Shown: positions 46,677 through 58,499, counted from the stretch's first letter. The stretch is 64,000 bases of DNA from Imbricaverruca yamaguchii (GCA_034440575.1 JAOTOL010001553.1:1160501-1224500); one strand, 5' to 3'. The notes: generated by a model from the sequence alone, not told the origin. Translations and numbers: made by a program.

Positions 46677-46868
46677 CTGGCCACCGCTCTACTGCGATCC
46701 TCGCCGGTTACGGCCACCGCTCTACTGCGATCCTCGCCGGTTACGGCCACCGCTCTACTGCGATCCTCGCCGGTTACGGCCACCGCTCTACTGCGATCCT
46801 TGCCGGTTACGGCCACCGCTCTACTGCGATCCTTGCCGGTTACGGCCACCGCTCTACGGCGGGTCCTC
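46677..46868. repeat. 33-bp minisatellite, about 6 copies
   Basis: CCACCGCTCTACTGCGATCC plus TCGCCGGTTACGG repeats every 33 bases; a single C/T change (CCTCGCC/CCTTGCC) marks the last copies. Confidence 0.95.
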
Positions 46869-46927
46869 GCCACCTCCTGTACTGTCATGCCGCTCATCCC
46901 GCCCGGGCCGGGGCCGCTCTGCTGCTC

Positions 46928-47340
46928 ATTCTGCCCGCCTGCCAGCCCACCTCTCTTCTGCCCATCCCGCCCGCCAGCCCACCTCTCTTCTGCCCATCCC
47001 GCCTGCCAGCCCACCTCTCTTCTGCCCATCCCGCCCGCCAGCCCCTCTTCTGCCCATCCCGCCCGCCAGCCCACCTCTTCTCTCCCTGCCATCCCCTCTT
47101 CTGCCCATCCCGCCTGCCAGCCCACCTCTCTTCTGCCCATCCCGCCCGCCAGCCCACCTCTCTTCTGCCCATCCCGCCCGCCAGCCCACCTCTCTTCTGC
47201 CCATCCCGCCCGCCAGCCCACCTCTCTTCTGCCCATCCCGCCCGCCAGCCCACCTCTCTTCTGCCCATCCCACCTGCCAGCCCACCTCTCTTCTGCCCAT
47301 CCCGGCCGCCAGCCCACCTCTCTTCTGCCCATCCCAGCTG
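46928..47340. repeat. 32-bp minisatellite, about 13 copies
   Basis: TCTTCTGCCCATCCCGCCCG plus CCAGCCCACCTC makes the 32-base unit, with CTGCCAG and GCCGCCAG variants and two shortened units near 47040-47100. Strong strand asymmetry (plus strand pyrimidine-rich). Confidence 0.96.
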
Positions 47341-47518
47341 TCCGGCCGCGGCCTGTGCCAGACCTCGACATGATTGCCCAGTCGTCTGCCGCGAGCGTGC
47401 ACGGGCCATAAACGCCGCCCGGCCGGCCGGGTCGGCACTCACTGACTGTTCACTGACGCCGGCTGGCGCCGCTGTGCGCCAGTGAACAGAATCATCGGCC
47501 GCGGCGGGCAGGGGCACC

Positions 47519-47556
47519 GTGACGGTGGCGGTGACGGTGACGGTGACGGTGACGGT
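47519..47556. repeat. (GACGGT)n hexanucleotide repeat
   Basis: About six copies of GTGACG/GACGGT. Confidence 0.92.
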
Positions 47557-50394
47557 GCGTGAGCGGCCGGCACGGTTGTAAACGCACGGCGCCGTGACTG
47601 GCGTACTTGTCGCGGCCGGGCGGCTCCCGCCGCACAGATCGGGCCCCAGATACGGTCACGCGTTTCCAGAGCCGGGCCTCACGACGCTCGCCGCTGGGCA
47701 ATAACGCGCCGGCGCTGCGAATGCGCCGCACGTTGGCTATTGTCAGCTCCGACTGGGCATATGAGGGACGTGTTATTTATCAACGTGTATTCGTGTAATG
47801 AAAATGTCAGGTGTTTCCATTGCTTGAAGGGAAACATATTTTCATGACAATCCGTGTATAAGTATGACGTTTAACGATATAGTTCACAATATTTTCGTCT
47901 TTGCCGCTGCAACATAGTGGGGTGTATACCACAATGAAGAGTATAATTTCAGAGAACTAGTGGCTCCAATTGTTTTGCTTCGTTCTCTGATACAAAAAAT
48001 GTGCATAATTTTGAAACTATCGTAAACTAATTTACACACGCTTAAATGGTTCTTGAATGGTAATGCTATGACAGGATATTTTTTTTGGTCCCATACGTAC
48101 ATTGATGAGGGAGTGAATACGTCAGGCATTGTTCAACAATAAAGCCAGACCGAACAACTACAGTGCAGTACCAAGTACCAATTACCAGTACAGACAGTAC
48201 CAACTAAGTGATGAAAACCTGCGTAGCATCGAATTCCTGCCGTCCCTACAATTGCAATTGGAGGGAAATTCCTTACCACTGTATTTTAACGTTGATCTTA
48301 ACGTAGATCTTCCAGCTTGCATGCGCTGCTGTGCTAGCCAACCAAAATAGGAAGTTCACTTCTGCAGTTTATTATCGCTGGTCTTGGCCACCACATTTAC
48401 TAACCTTTGTAGGCTATCTCCTTTGTCTGCTCGGAACAAACCAGCGACGTATGACGAAAATTCACCATGAAATGAAAGTTCGCCAGAATCGTGCTAATAA
48501 AAAATCGCGCAGATAGAATACGAAAGATACTGGGTTCATGCGGTCGGGGTTCGTGCACGGGTCTGCCCTAAACGCCATCCCTCTGGCAACGCCATGTCGA
48601 GGGTGTTGGATTGTCGACCAGTTGTCGGTGGAGTGTGGTCACGTGCTCACGTCCGCGCCCGTCGTGCCCCATCGTGACAGCCGTCGACGTGGAAACACTC
48701 GGCTACACCGCCGTGCACAGTTGTAGTACCGGCCTCGACCCGCTGCACGCTGACAGCACTCTTGGGGAAACGCCCCGCGCGCGCGAACTGCTGTCGAACA
48801 CGCCATGAATCGCGCTCCGCTGCTGCTTTCCCTTTCACTCTCCAGTGTCGTTCCTGCCGGCCCGCCCTTCGTGTCACTGGCCGGCTCGTCCCCTCGGCCA
48901 CACAGTCGATGCGCCCTTAAACTCCCGTTCCCTCGGCTACCGTCCGGCTCGCCCCCCTCCATTCGGCCATCGTCCCCCCCCCCCCGGTCATCGTCCGGCT
49001 CGCCTCCTCGGCCACCGCCGAGGAGTCCGAGATGTCCAAGCGTCGGCGCTGCTCTTGATGTGCGCACAGAAACTGCGGCCATCATCCGAGAACGACGTCG
49101 GCGAGCGGGAGCAGCGCTTTCATCCGGCAACCTCGGCGCCAGCGGGCGGAATCCGTCGCCGCGTCGTACTCAAACGCGGCGCGGTCGAGCGTCATAAACG
49201 CGACGTCCTTTCAGCCAGCCGACGGCTCGGTGGGGCCTCGCGCCGCCTGACATGAGTGTGGGGAGGGGCAGGGGGAGGGAGGGTCAGCAGCCAGCCGGGT
49301 CGCGACGCCACAGAGGGCGCCGACAAAGGCTGTCTCTTCTGGAGTGGTGAGAGAGCCCCGACTGCCCGAGGGCGCCTGCCGGGCCAGTCGCGCGGCGCAC
49401 ACGCACGCGCCGGCGCCGACAAAGGCAGTCTGGTCGGGAGACATGACCCTCTTCCCCTTCGGGACCCCTGCGGGCAGCTGGCGGACCGGCCGCAGGGGAC
49501 GCGCAGACGAGAGACCGCCATCCGTCCGGTGCAGGTTTACCGCTTCGTCTGCGCGCCGGCGCGTTTTTGCTTCCGTCTCCAGGCGAGAGGCATGCGGGTA
49601 ATTTATGTCCACATCGGGCGGGAGCTGTCGAGGTTTGGGGGGGGGAGGAAAATGATCGCGCCGGCAGGCGCGAAGAGCGTTCGGGAATCTAATGGCCGAT
49701 GTGTTTATCCTCATCTGGCTCTGTGGCCGCTGTGGGCAGTGCATCTTAACGTCTCCTAAATCCAGCAGATAGCCGGGAAAATAATGGCCGGGCTGCAGAC
49801 CAGTCGTTTACGGACTGACTTCCATGCCGGCGGCGGCTGCTTATATTGGCTGCTTCATGGAAAAGCTGCAAACGTTTGCGGCTGGAATGTTGCGGCAGCG
49901 CAATGCCGTACTCCATCGTTAGTCGCTGCAACATGACGATGCATCAGGATACATTGTCTTGCTATTGACGCGCATTCGCCGACCCGTGAGGCGCAGCACG
50001 TCAAACGAATCCCACACACTGAAGTAATGGCATACTCTCCGATGCGCATCAACATCCAGAACCGAGCCCACTAATGACTCGGACCCATTAGTAGCACCAG
50101 GACAGCATCCAACGACCCAGATGTCATCTGTAGCTCGAACCGGCACCTGGCGATACGGATTTCCCAACTTCGGCAGCACCTCGTGTTGATGTGACATAGT
50201 CAGCGCGGTGTTTGCTGGGTACGGCAGCTGAGATTGACAGTAGCGCTGACGATAACTGACGGAAGCGTGATGGTGACTGACGTAAAATAATCATCGACTT
50301 CACCACATGCGCTAGCAAATGGAGAAGGTTGCCCGGATGCTGAAAGCTGCTCAACAGATCGGTACAATTCCACGCTGGTCGGAATCAAGTCCAG
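47557..50394. other. long unique spacer, no supported gene
   Basis: About 2.8 kb. 47780-48540 is AT-rich with TACCAATTACCAGTAC words near 48175; 48540-49750 is GC-rich with open frames on both strands; 49750-50390 is mixed. The minus frame 49919-50197 is free of stops but lacks the GC3 bias of exons A and B. A C run of about ten bases lies near 48975. Confidence 0.45.
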
Positions 50395-50480
50395 AAGGAG
50401 AGAGAGAGGGAGAGAGAGAGGGAGAGGGAGAGAGAGGGAGGGAGTGAGAGAGAGGGGGGGAGAAAGAAAGAGAGACTGCC
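50395..50480 (+). repeat. GA-rich purine tract
   Basis: GAGAGAGAGGGAGAGAGAGA-type sequence with GAAAGAAA at the end. Confidence 0.93.
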
Positions 50481-50487
50481 TATATAT

Positions 50488-50489
50488 CC

Positions 50490-50549
<60 letters not shown>
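50488..50549. repeat. (AT)n microsatellite
   Basis: About 28 TA dinucleotides after CATATAC, immediately after the purine tract. Confidence 0.95.
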
Positions 50550-50551
<2 letters not shown>

Positions 50552-50855
50552 TTCTCCTTTCCCTCCCTATCTCCCTGTTCATCCATCACCATATTAACAT
50601 TCTATATCTGCCACGGCGTTCCTGCTGTCACCTTTGTGCGGCTCTCGCGCCCCCTCTGTGCTCCTGTCGCTCGCCGGGACAGCCGGCGGCGACAGGCAAT
50701 GATGCTGCAGAAGGCTGGGGCCGGAGATCGATAGAGACCAGATACGTTCACTCAGGAGAGCATCGCATTGGTGGGCGACTGTCGACGGCAGTTTGCTGGT
50801 AGTTCTGCTGCTGCCCCGTTTCCTCGGCTTCTTTCTGGTTGATATTTTTCCCCTT
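50550..50855. other. short unique spacer
   Basis: About 300 bases, starting CT-rich; nothing recognised. Confidence 0.4.
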
Positions 50856-50858
50856 CTT

Positions 50859-50889
<31 letters not shown>

Positions 50890-50909
50890 TCTTTCTTTCT
50901 TTTTTTTCT

Positions 50910-50964
<55 letters not shown>

Positions 50965-51035
50965 CTCTCTCTCTCTCTCTCCCTCTCTCTCTCTTTCTCT
51001 CTCTCTCAATTTCTCTCTCTCTCTCTCTTTCATTC
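50856..51035 (+). repeat. CT/CTTT polypyrimidine tract
   Basis: (TC)n, then about 15 copies of TTTC, then (TC)n again, with scattered Ts. Complementary in type to the purine tract at 50395-50480. Confidence 0.95.
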
Positions 51036-51895
51036 CGCTACATCTCTTCGTCTTTCTGTGTATCCCTCTCCCGGTCTCTTTCTATCTTTTGGTCCCCTAG
51101 AAGGTTGTCTCCATCGATTTCTTGTCTTCTCATTTTCCTATCTTCTCTCTCTCTCTTTCTTTCTCCGTCTGGTTATCTCTCTCCTCCCGTCCTCCTATTC
51201 ACAGGCCGCCCTCTGTCCCATATCTGCCCTGGGTGCCAGCACATCTTTCCATTAAATTCTTTTGACTTTCGTTGTCCGTGTTCCTTCCGCGTTGGCATCG
51301 CCGAATGGCGCACGGAAACCCAGACAATGAACCTCCCCCGCATCATGGCTCGTCGTCGCTGCGCCATGACCACTGTGATGAAGTCATTCTCTCGCCTGCC
51401 TCGGCATGCACATCTCACTGATCCGGGCCGACGATGCGGTAATGAATCACTCCATGGCCCATTTCACATGCAGCAGTGCACGTCGAATGTCAAAACAAGC
51501 GACTTGTCAGCCAAGACAGGCTATGAATGTTTCAGGTGGGTGAGTCACTGTGTGGCTCTTCTGTTCAACACTAGCAAACTAACATCCGGAGAATGCGCAT
51601 TTTTACCGATTCATGAATAGCTATCGATCGTATTGCACATACATATGTATGAATGTTCCTCACGAAGGTTTTCCTTCTATTTGGTGCGACATTCATTAGA
51701 GGATGCTGTTGCTGCGTGTCAATGGATTGGACATTTGCCAGAAGAAACAGGGATGCGACAAATATCTTGATACCCTATGGTTGATCATCACTCTAGTATA
51801 CTTTTAAAATAACATTAATGTGAACATATCGACTTACCGCATGCATGCATACACACTCACATACGCATGTATGCATATGCATATAAATATATGTA
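51036..51895. other. unique spacer
   Basis: CT-rich to about 51200, then ordinary sequence, AT-rich from 51600. No gene supported. Confidence 0.45.
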
Positions 51896-51896
51896 G

Positions 51897-51968
<72 letters not shown>
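51896..51968. repeat. (AT)n-(GT)n compound microsatellite
   Basis: About 22 TA dinucleotides followed by about 13 GT, then TATATATGTATATATAC. Confidence 0.96.
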
Positions 51969-51975
<7 letters not shown>

Positions 51976-52484
51976 TATATACATGTGATGCGGAGTAATA
52001 ACCCAATGTGGTTCCATGTGTGATTATCGATGTGTGCGCTATTATCGACTCCTCCGGTCCCCACTTGTGCAGTACAGTTGCCGACCCGGTACAGTACTAT
52101 CCCGAGCCTGTCTGAATTGGCGGCGATGAGTGTAAATTGAGGAAGGAAGTGCGACACCAGTCGACCCCGACCAGCCTAACTGAGACCCATCGATCTGGCT
52201 GGACCGGTCGACCGGAAACGGTCGGTTGGGTACTGTTGTGCGTGTGTCGCATGTGTGGAGCGCGAGCCGTGGCTTATGGGGGGTACAGCACCACAGATGT
52301 CCACTGAAGAGCTTCCGCCCGGGCAGGGCGAGTCATATGAGAGCAAAGCTCTAACCAACAGCGCGTACAGCCAGACATAGTCATAGCATAGCCAACACGG
52401 AGAGAGACTGTGATCTTGTAGTGCATCAATCATGGACAGTGAAGACTCTACTACTACCACAGATACGAGATCCGACCGAGGCCG
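51969..52484. other. unique spacer
   Basis: Non-repetitive. On the minus strand GCGCTGTTGGTTAGAGC near 52365 resembles a tRNA A box, but no B box follows at the right distance. Confidence 0.4.
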
Positions 52485-52880
52485 GTCAGTTTGGTAGACA
52501 ATCCCACCGAGGAGTTTGGTAGACAATCCCACCGAGGCCGGTCAGTTTGGTAGACAATCCCACCGAGGCCGGTCAGTTTGGTAGACAATCCCACCGAGGC
52601 CGGTCAGTTTGAATCCGGGTAGTAATCCGACCGAGGCCGGTCAGTTTGGTAGACAATCCCACCGGTTGAAGAGGCAGGTCAGTTGGGTATAAAATCCGAC
52701 CGAGGCCGGTCAGTTTGGTAGACAATCCCACCGAGGCCGGTCAGTTTGGTAGACAATCCCACCGAGGCCGGTCAGTTTGGTAGACAATCCCACCGAGGCA
52801 GGTCAGTTGGGTATAAAATCCGACCGAGGCAGGTCAGTTGGGTATAAAATCCGACCGAGGCAGGTCAGTTGGGCGACAGG
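52485..52880. repeat. 31-bp minisatellite, about 13 copies
   Basis: CCGAGGCCGGTCAGTTTGGT recurs every 31 bases, with TAGACAATCCCA in one class of units and a GGTATAAAATCCGA segment in another class (from about 52675 and 52800). Two unit classes are interspersed. Confidence 0.94.
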
Positions 52881-54276
52881 ATACCGACCGACAAATAGGA
52901 TCTATCCAAGTCTGGTACATCTGGATGCGAGGTGAAATGCAAGGTTTAGTGTAGCTGGCGTCACGTGATAAGCTCCCGGAAGGGTCACGTGGCAATTGAT
53001 GTCTCGTGCGCTGCACCAATCTCGACCCGGAGTAAACCCGATCCAGATTTATTGGAGCTGTGCATTGAGAACCCCTGGAGTGGATCTGATTCAGATTTGT
53101 TGGCTCTGTGAATTGAAAACCCCTGGGGCGTACTGGCCGCTTCAGTGCCGTCTGTGGCCCCTGCAGACCCGAAGTTGTAATACAGCGCCGCGGGTGCTCA
53201 AGAAAACATCGGCACCCGTCGCGGCGCTGATTTATGTCCGGCCAGTGTACGGTGACTACCAATTTGTTCGTCGGCAGCATCGTCGGCGACGGCTCTCCAG
53301 TCGTAGATTTCGGTGTCCGGGAGGTGTCCAGGCGTCTGCAGCTGCTGCAAAACGCCTCCGGGTACAGCTCGGTAAAGATGCCGGCGCCGCCGTCGGTCCG
53401 GCCGTACGCCGCCGTTCGGCGGTCCTAATCGCGCCGCCCAGATTGAATCACGGCCGTCAGCGCGCTGCAGTGGGCCGGCTGCAGCACGTCACGGCGACAA
53501 GTCGAGCAGCCCCATAACTCGCGGCCGTCGGACGGCCAGTCGTAACCGGAGCCCCGACCCCGGCGCCGTCCGTCGCCGACGAGGCGCCTACTCCGCCGGC
53601 CGGCCACGGCCGCCGGCTTTGGCCCGGCTGTCGGCGGCCGTGGCTTTGGGCCTCGGTCGGACGGCCGGAGCGGTGTGCATTTGTCGCAGGATCGTGCTGC
53701 GCCGTGACCAGCCCGTCCCGGCTCGCCTTGCTCAATCGATGCTCGGTTCCGGCCCTGTTCAGCTTCACGGCTCTGTCAACCCCCCGCACCCTCCCACTTT
53801 ACGATTTGGCACCAGCTTCGTCCAGGCTCACTGCTTGTTCGCTACCGCACCCAGCCTCATAGGTTGGTTTAGCTCCCTCCAGCTTGGCTCTGACTTAACA
53901 TTCTGTGCCAGCCTCACCCAGCGCTATAACCCGGCCTCCGCCCGCCACTCCGTCCTGTAGATCGGTCCCAGCCCGTCCGGCGTTATGCATAATTTGACGC
54001 AAGCCTGCTCAGCGTTATAATTCCGCGCTAGTCCGCCCAACGCTGCGGCCTGGTACCCGGGTCCGCTCCCAACCCGAATTGTAGCGCTGCCTCACCGAGC
54101 GCTGCAACTCGGCTCTACTCCAGCCGGCGTGATAATTCGCCGAGCGCAGGGCAGCCGGGCAGCGCCGGGCAGCGCAGCGCCTGGTGCTGACACAGCTTTA
54201 TAGCTGGGTCCTCGTCGTGCGCGACTTTATAACTCGACGTCGACCCGCTGCAGCCGCAGACCTGCCCGGCCGGGTC
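52881..54276. other. unique spacer, GC-rich in the middle
   Basis: 53200-53700 is CpG-rich with many open frames. A 64-codon plus frame (53234-53428) is protein-like but lacks a confirmed splice context. 53760-54180 has recurring GCCCAGCC/CCAGCGCTATAA(C/T) phrases suggesting a decayed repeat. No gene supported. Confidence 0.4.
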
Positions 54277-54301
54277 ACGCACGCACGCACGCACGCACGC
54301 A
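54277..54301. repeat. short (ACGC)n repeat
   Basis: Six copies of CACG; same motif as the long array at 36047. Confidence 0.9.
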
Positions 54302-54453
54302 CCCACCAAAGTCTCCGGCTGGGGCCGATCAATACTGGCGCACCGACGTCCGGAAGGCGGGCGAGATCTGTCCGGCGGAGGTGCCCTCAGTCACCGCTGC
54401 GCCGGCTGATCGGCGGAAAGCCTGCGGCGACGGCGCTGAACGCAGTAGCTGCC

Positions 54454-54609
54454 ATGGGCATCACTGGTGCTGCTGGTGGTGTAGCTGGTGGTGGTGTAGG
54501 TCATGCCTTCACATATACGATACCGGGCGACATTGAGCGTAGGCTTCACCGAAGTATGATTAAGCTGGGAGTATTTCAGAAAGGAAGAACTGGTCTCGAA
54601 CGTTATAGG
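54454..54609 (+). CDS. doubtful exon candidate
   Basis: An ATG after an AACGCAG acceptor-like sequence opens 52 codons that end AGG before GTATGT, a good donor. The peptide starts MGITGAAGG, has a Gly-rich stretch, then HAFTYTIPGDIERRLHRSM and a basic end KGRTGLERYR. Codon use is not GC3-biased, unlike exons A and B, so it may be a transposon fragment or chance. No family recognised. Confidence 0.18.
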
Positions 54610-54885
54610 GTATGTTTATTTCACTCCTGATGCTTCAGTTGAAAATCATTATAAACAGACGCGTCAAACCAGAAATTTGGTGTTCAGATAGTTCTTTTTC
54701 CTGCATTGTAATATTTGAACTACGCTCCATGGTGCTGGGCAGGTCATCGAGGTCATGTACAATACAGCAACGATGTGGATGAGAGGAATCTCCCAACACT
54801 TGTCTGGTCCGTCCAAGCACACTTAAGGTGCTGCCCTTATGACAGTAGACGCGATATGCAAACGAAAGCCCGCTACCTCGGAAAA
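54610..54885. other. unique spacer
   Basis: AT-rich sequence of about 275 bases between the candidate donor and the SINE; nothing recognised. Confidence 0.4.
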
Positions 54886-55085
54886 CGGGCGGGAATGGCC
54901 ACGTGGTTAAGGTGTCGGGCTATGGATACCGAAGGTCCCGGGTTCGACACTAGCGCCGCTCAGGATATTTCCCAGCCCCCATATGTGGCACTCCTCTGAC
55001 TGAAAACAGGCGCCTTTTCCTAATGGTCGAGTGCACCCCCACCCCTGCATTTTCAACCGAAGAGTAGAAGTGGCTTAGATAACTC
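54886..55085 (+). mobile_element. tRNA-derived SINE, copy 3, plus strand
   Basis: Head ATGGCCACGTGGTTAAGG (A-box region) and B box GGTTCGACAC at 54941-54950 match the element at 21535-21708, including GGTGTC(A/G)GGCTATGG and GCTCAGGA(A/T)ATTTCC. After that the body differs (CCATATGTGGCACTCC, CGCCTTTTCC, GTAGAAGTGGCTTAG), so it belongs to another subfamily or has a chimeric tail. Right end is approximate. Confidence 0.8.
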
Positions 55086-55924
55086 ATGTTGGGAACATAA
55101 TTACACATATGCATACATAAATTGCTTATCGACACGCTTCACAACTTCAGACATCTCTTAGGCAGACGCAGCAGACCACTGGCGTCAAGAAAACGTGACA
55201 TATATCCATGCGTAGTATTAAGTATTTACACCGGAATATGGCGGGAATATTTCATTGTACATCGAAACAAAATGCTAATCTCTTCCCTAGATGTAGGCAT
55301 TTTTCATTTGGTAGGCATTTCCTGACGTAGGCATTTCTTCTGGGGCATTAGCACGCATAAGGAAGTTGGCTGGTGGTGGAGAAGGTGGAGGACGTCTCCA
55401 CAGTTCGACTCCTGTCATGCGGCGCCACAAACTTAACGCTCGTGGCGAATGTGGAAACATGAACTTCACGGGTGTTCTCGCTCGTACTGTTTGGCTTCGA
55501 TCTCATCCAGCACATAGTGCAACTGCGCCATTGGCAAGTCGTTGGTTACTGGTTACATGGTTACTGCAACACAGCCTAGCGGAGGTGCCCTTGTCATATT
55601 GTCATATTTTGCCAAGGCAAATATTCAACTGAACCGCTGCAGGGCCATGCCTGCGTATCCGCACCAATATACTCCGTTAGCACGTACTTGGCCGTGGTCG
55701 TTTGTCTAACTTTAAGGCTCGAATGTCACCAGTACTTAGCCGATGGCTTGAAGGTCAAGACCAGTCGAGTAGCGCCCTCACACGTTGACTTGTGGAGTAC
55801 GACTGGCGAGGTCGACAGCAAAACGACGCCGTAAAGCAGTCGATCGGCCTCCAGGGATGGTACCGGGGTGCGAGCCGTCCCGGTGTTGGACGTCATCCGT
55901 GAAGTATGGCATCTCTGTTACAGT
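55086..55924. other. unique spacer
   Basis: Mixed AT-rich sequence with GTAGGCATTT repeated three times at 55293-55335 (a very short low-copy repeat). No gene supported. Confidence 0.45.
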
Positions 55925-56372
55925 GTCAGCTGTGACCGACGTGTCCGCTGTGTCCGACGTGTCCGATGTGTCCGACGTGTCCGCTGTGTCCGCTATGTCC
56001 ACTGTGTCCGACGTGTCCGCTGTGATCGACGTGACCGCTGGGTCCGACGTGTCCGCTGGGTCCGCTGGGTCCGACGTGTCCGCTGTGCAAACCATGTCCG
56101 CAGCGTCCGCTGTGTTCGTCGTGTCCGCTGTGTCCGCCGTGTCCGCTGTGTGCACCATGTCCGCGGTGTCCGCTGCGTACGATGTGTCCGACGTGTCCGC
56201 AATGTCCGCAATGTCCGCAATGTCCACCATGTCCGCCGTGTCCGCCGTGTCCGCCGTGTCCGCCGTGTCGGCCGTGTCCACCATGTCCGCAGTGTCCGCT
56301 GTGTACGCCGTGTCCGACGTGTCCGCTGTGTACGCCCTGTCCGCCGTGTCGGCCGTGTCCGCCGTGTCTCGT
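55925..56372. repeat. 9-bp degenerate minisatellite, about 50 copies
   Basis: GTGTCCGCT, GTGTCCGAC, ATGTCCGCA and GTGTACGCC words follow in a 9-base rhythm. Frames on both strands show tripeptide repeats (VSA, TAD, CPP, GHS); these are artefacts of 9 being divisible by 3. Confidence 0.95.
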
Positions 56373-57354
56373 CGACCCCGTGTACATCGTGTCGGATTCC
56401 GTTCTGCGTCCTCCGGTTCCGGCCGGGCCAATATTGACACCGATGCCGGTGTTGGCACAGCGTGGTGACATCTGGCGGTAAATTTGCCAACACGTGTGTC
56501 CCGTAACCCGATTCCGCCTTGCACTCTCTAAGATGTAATATCCTTATGGTATCTAGTACCAAGCTTCAATTGGTAGGTTGCTGTGTTGCTTGTGCTGTAG
56601 GCCTGCTGTTATTGCCCACGTTTCGAGTAAAACTCGCCTTGGCACCTCATCTGAGAACGGTGGTAACGTTCATACGGCCCTCCAAACAGCGAATAAACCC
56701 GTGGACCCAGTCTCACCGGCTGGATTTCACTCGTACTGGGGTGCGGAGGCTGTGCCGACCTGCCGGTCAGCCGACCGCTGGTTGGCTGTTGGATAGCTGA
56801 CCCCGTTGGTGGACCCAAAAACATGAAATCCGTCACCAAGCGAAATTACCGACCTCACGTGATGCCTTGACGTCATGTGGTTGGTGGGTGGCAAGCACGA
56901 CAACAATGCGGCTGGCTCTGAAGCTACTGGCGGGACTGGTTCCATGAACGTCGAAGTGGGGGGGGGGGGGGAGGAGGGAGGAAGGTGGAAGGTGTGCCCC
57001 TATCTGCGGCGCTCCTCTTACTGCAACAGACGCCCTCTTCAGGATGATCACAGTCCCTCACAGCCCCTCCTCCCCCACCACTAGGTTGGGGAGAAGGAAG
57101 GAGTGTCGAGTGAGTAAGGCTAAATTTGTTCCGGAAGAGCCCCGGCGAAGTTCAAGCCGAGCACGATTGGGCTCCAAAAGAATCCTCGCGATCGATCGGT
57201 TTTCTGCAAATTTGACAACACAGATGTCACGTAACCTGTCTCCACCTTGCAATCTCCAAGATCGCTCAAGTGACCTGCCGATATTCGGCAGACGACTTTG
57301 CTGGCTTCGAAATACCGACAGGCGTCGCCACGAGCCATGCACCATGGGCGTTGT
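56373..57354. other. unique spacer
   Basis: Includes a CRE (56868-56875) and a run of 12 Gs near 56958. AATCTCCAAGATCG..CGATATTCGGC is non-repetitive. No gene supported. Confidence 0.45.
56868..56875. promoter_or_regulatory. CRE site TGACGTCA
   Basis: Full CREB/ATF palindrome, with TCACGTGA (an E-box palindrome) about 15 bases upstream. Confidence 0.25.
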
Positions 57355-57359
57355 CATGG

Positions 57360-57395
57360 GCCAAGGGCCATGGGCCATGGGCCATGGCCCTTGGC
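57360..57395. repeat. 14-bp-arm palindrome of GGGCCAT words
   Basis: GCCAAGGGCCATGG (57360-57373) and CCATGGCCCTTGGC (57382-57395) are perfect complements with an 8-base loop, itself GCCATGGG. Adjacent CACGCTGGGG is duplicated at 57399 and 57412. Confidence 0.88.
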
Positions 57396-57671
57396 ACGCT
57401 GGGGCGTCGCCACGCTGGGGATGGGAGTAGGCGTTCCCCAAACTCTATGAGATTAAACATTACGCCTGTGGTGTTGTGTAAAAAAATCAACTTAGAAATC
57501 CTCTCGTCTCTGCTGCCTAAAACCCACGGCGACACCCATAACGAGCAGGCTTCGGATCACCGCGAGAACAGTGTGACTGACACGGTACACACGAATCCAT
57601 CCAGCTCCCGATACCGTTATCGCCTTCCTGGATCTACGGCCGTCGTTCTCTTCCAGCCCCCGACCATCATA

Positions 57672-58206
57672 TTTCTCTGATCTCTTATCACCGGCTTCCG
57701 TTCCACCATCTTCTCTGATCTCTTATCATCGGTTTCCGTTCCACCGTCTTCTCTGATCTCTTATCATCGGCTTCCGCGCCGCCATCTTCTCTGATCTCTT
57801 ATCATCGGTTTCCGTTCCACCGTCTTCTCTGATCTCTTATCACCGGCTTCCGTTCCACCATCTTCTCTGATCTCTTATCATCGGCTTCCGCGCCGCCATC
57901 TTCTCTGATCTCTTCCCATCGGCTTCCGCGCCGCCATCTTCTCTGATCTCTTACCACCGGCTTTCGCGCCGCCATCTTCTCTGATCTCTTACCACCGGCT
58001 TCCGCGCCGCCATCTTCTCTGATCTCTTACCATCGGCTTCCACGCCGCCATCTTCTCTGATCTCTTACCATCGGCTTCCGCGCCGCCATCTTCTCTGATC
58101 TCTTATCGTCGGTTTCCGCGCCGCCATCTTCTCCGATCTCTTACCACCGGCTTCCGCGCCGCCATCTTCTCTGATCTCTTACCATCGGCTTCCGCGCCGC
58201 CATCGT
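57672..58206. repeat. 38-bp minisatellite, about 14 copies
   Basis: TTCTCTGATCTCTTACCATC recurs every 38 bases followed by GGCTTCCGCGCCGCCATC. The left third has GGTTTCCGTTCCACC variants alternating with the main type; the right two thirds is more uniform. Confidence 0.96.
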
Positions 58207-58491
58207 GGCCGTCCGTGCCGAGGGGCTCGTTCGGAGAATTAGCGCGTTCGGCCGGTTCCGGACCTGGTCATGGATGTCGCCACGAATTGAAAAAAAAAAG
58301 ATAAGGTGGGGTGGGGGAGGGCGAGAGCCGTTTTTTTCAATCGGTTCCTTTCATGCAATGTTGGGGGTATGATGTTAAATTTACGAAGTTTTGGTGAGGA
58401 CTCGTCTCACGCCCACCCCCCTGCCCCGTTCCCCACCGTGTCGACGCCCACCGTCGTGGTCATTAGTCAGCGCATCGCAACGTCATCGCTG

Positions 58492-58499
58492 TGACGTCA
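58492..58499. promoter_or_regulatory. CRE site TGACGTCA
   Basis: Full CREB/ATF palindrome, 116 bases before a second one. Confidence 0.25.

Noticed and set aside
46304..46680. GC-rich plus frame upstream of the 33-bp array
   Set aside because: The opposite strand is equally open and no splice signals or family resemblance were found.
49919..50197. 92-codon minus frame with globular-looking sequence
   Set aside because: No GC3 bias compared with exons A and B, no splice context and no recognised family; possibly a fragment of a mobile element.
52340..52400. tRNA-like segment on the minus strand
   Set aside because: A-box-like GCGCTGTTGGTTAGAGC only; B box absent.
56950..56970. Run of 12 Gs as a possible regulatory or telomere-like element
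   Set aside because: A lone homopolymer with no periodic telomere unit; likely slippage.
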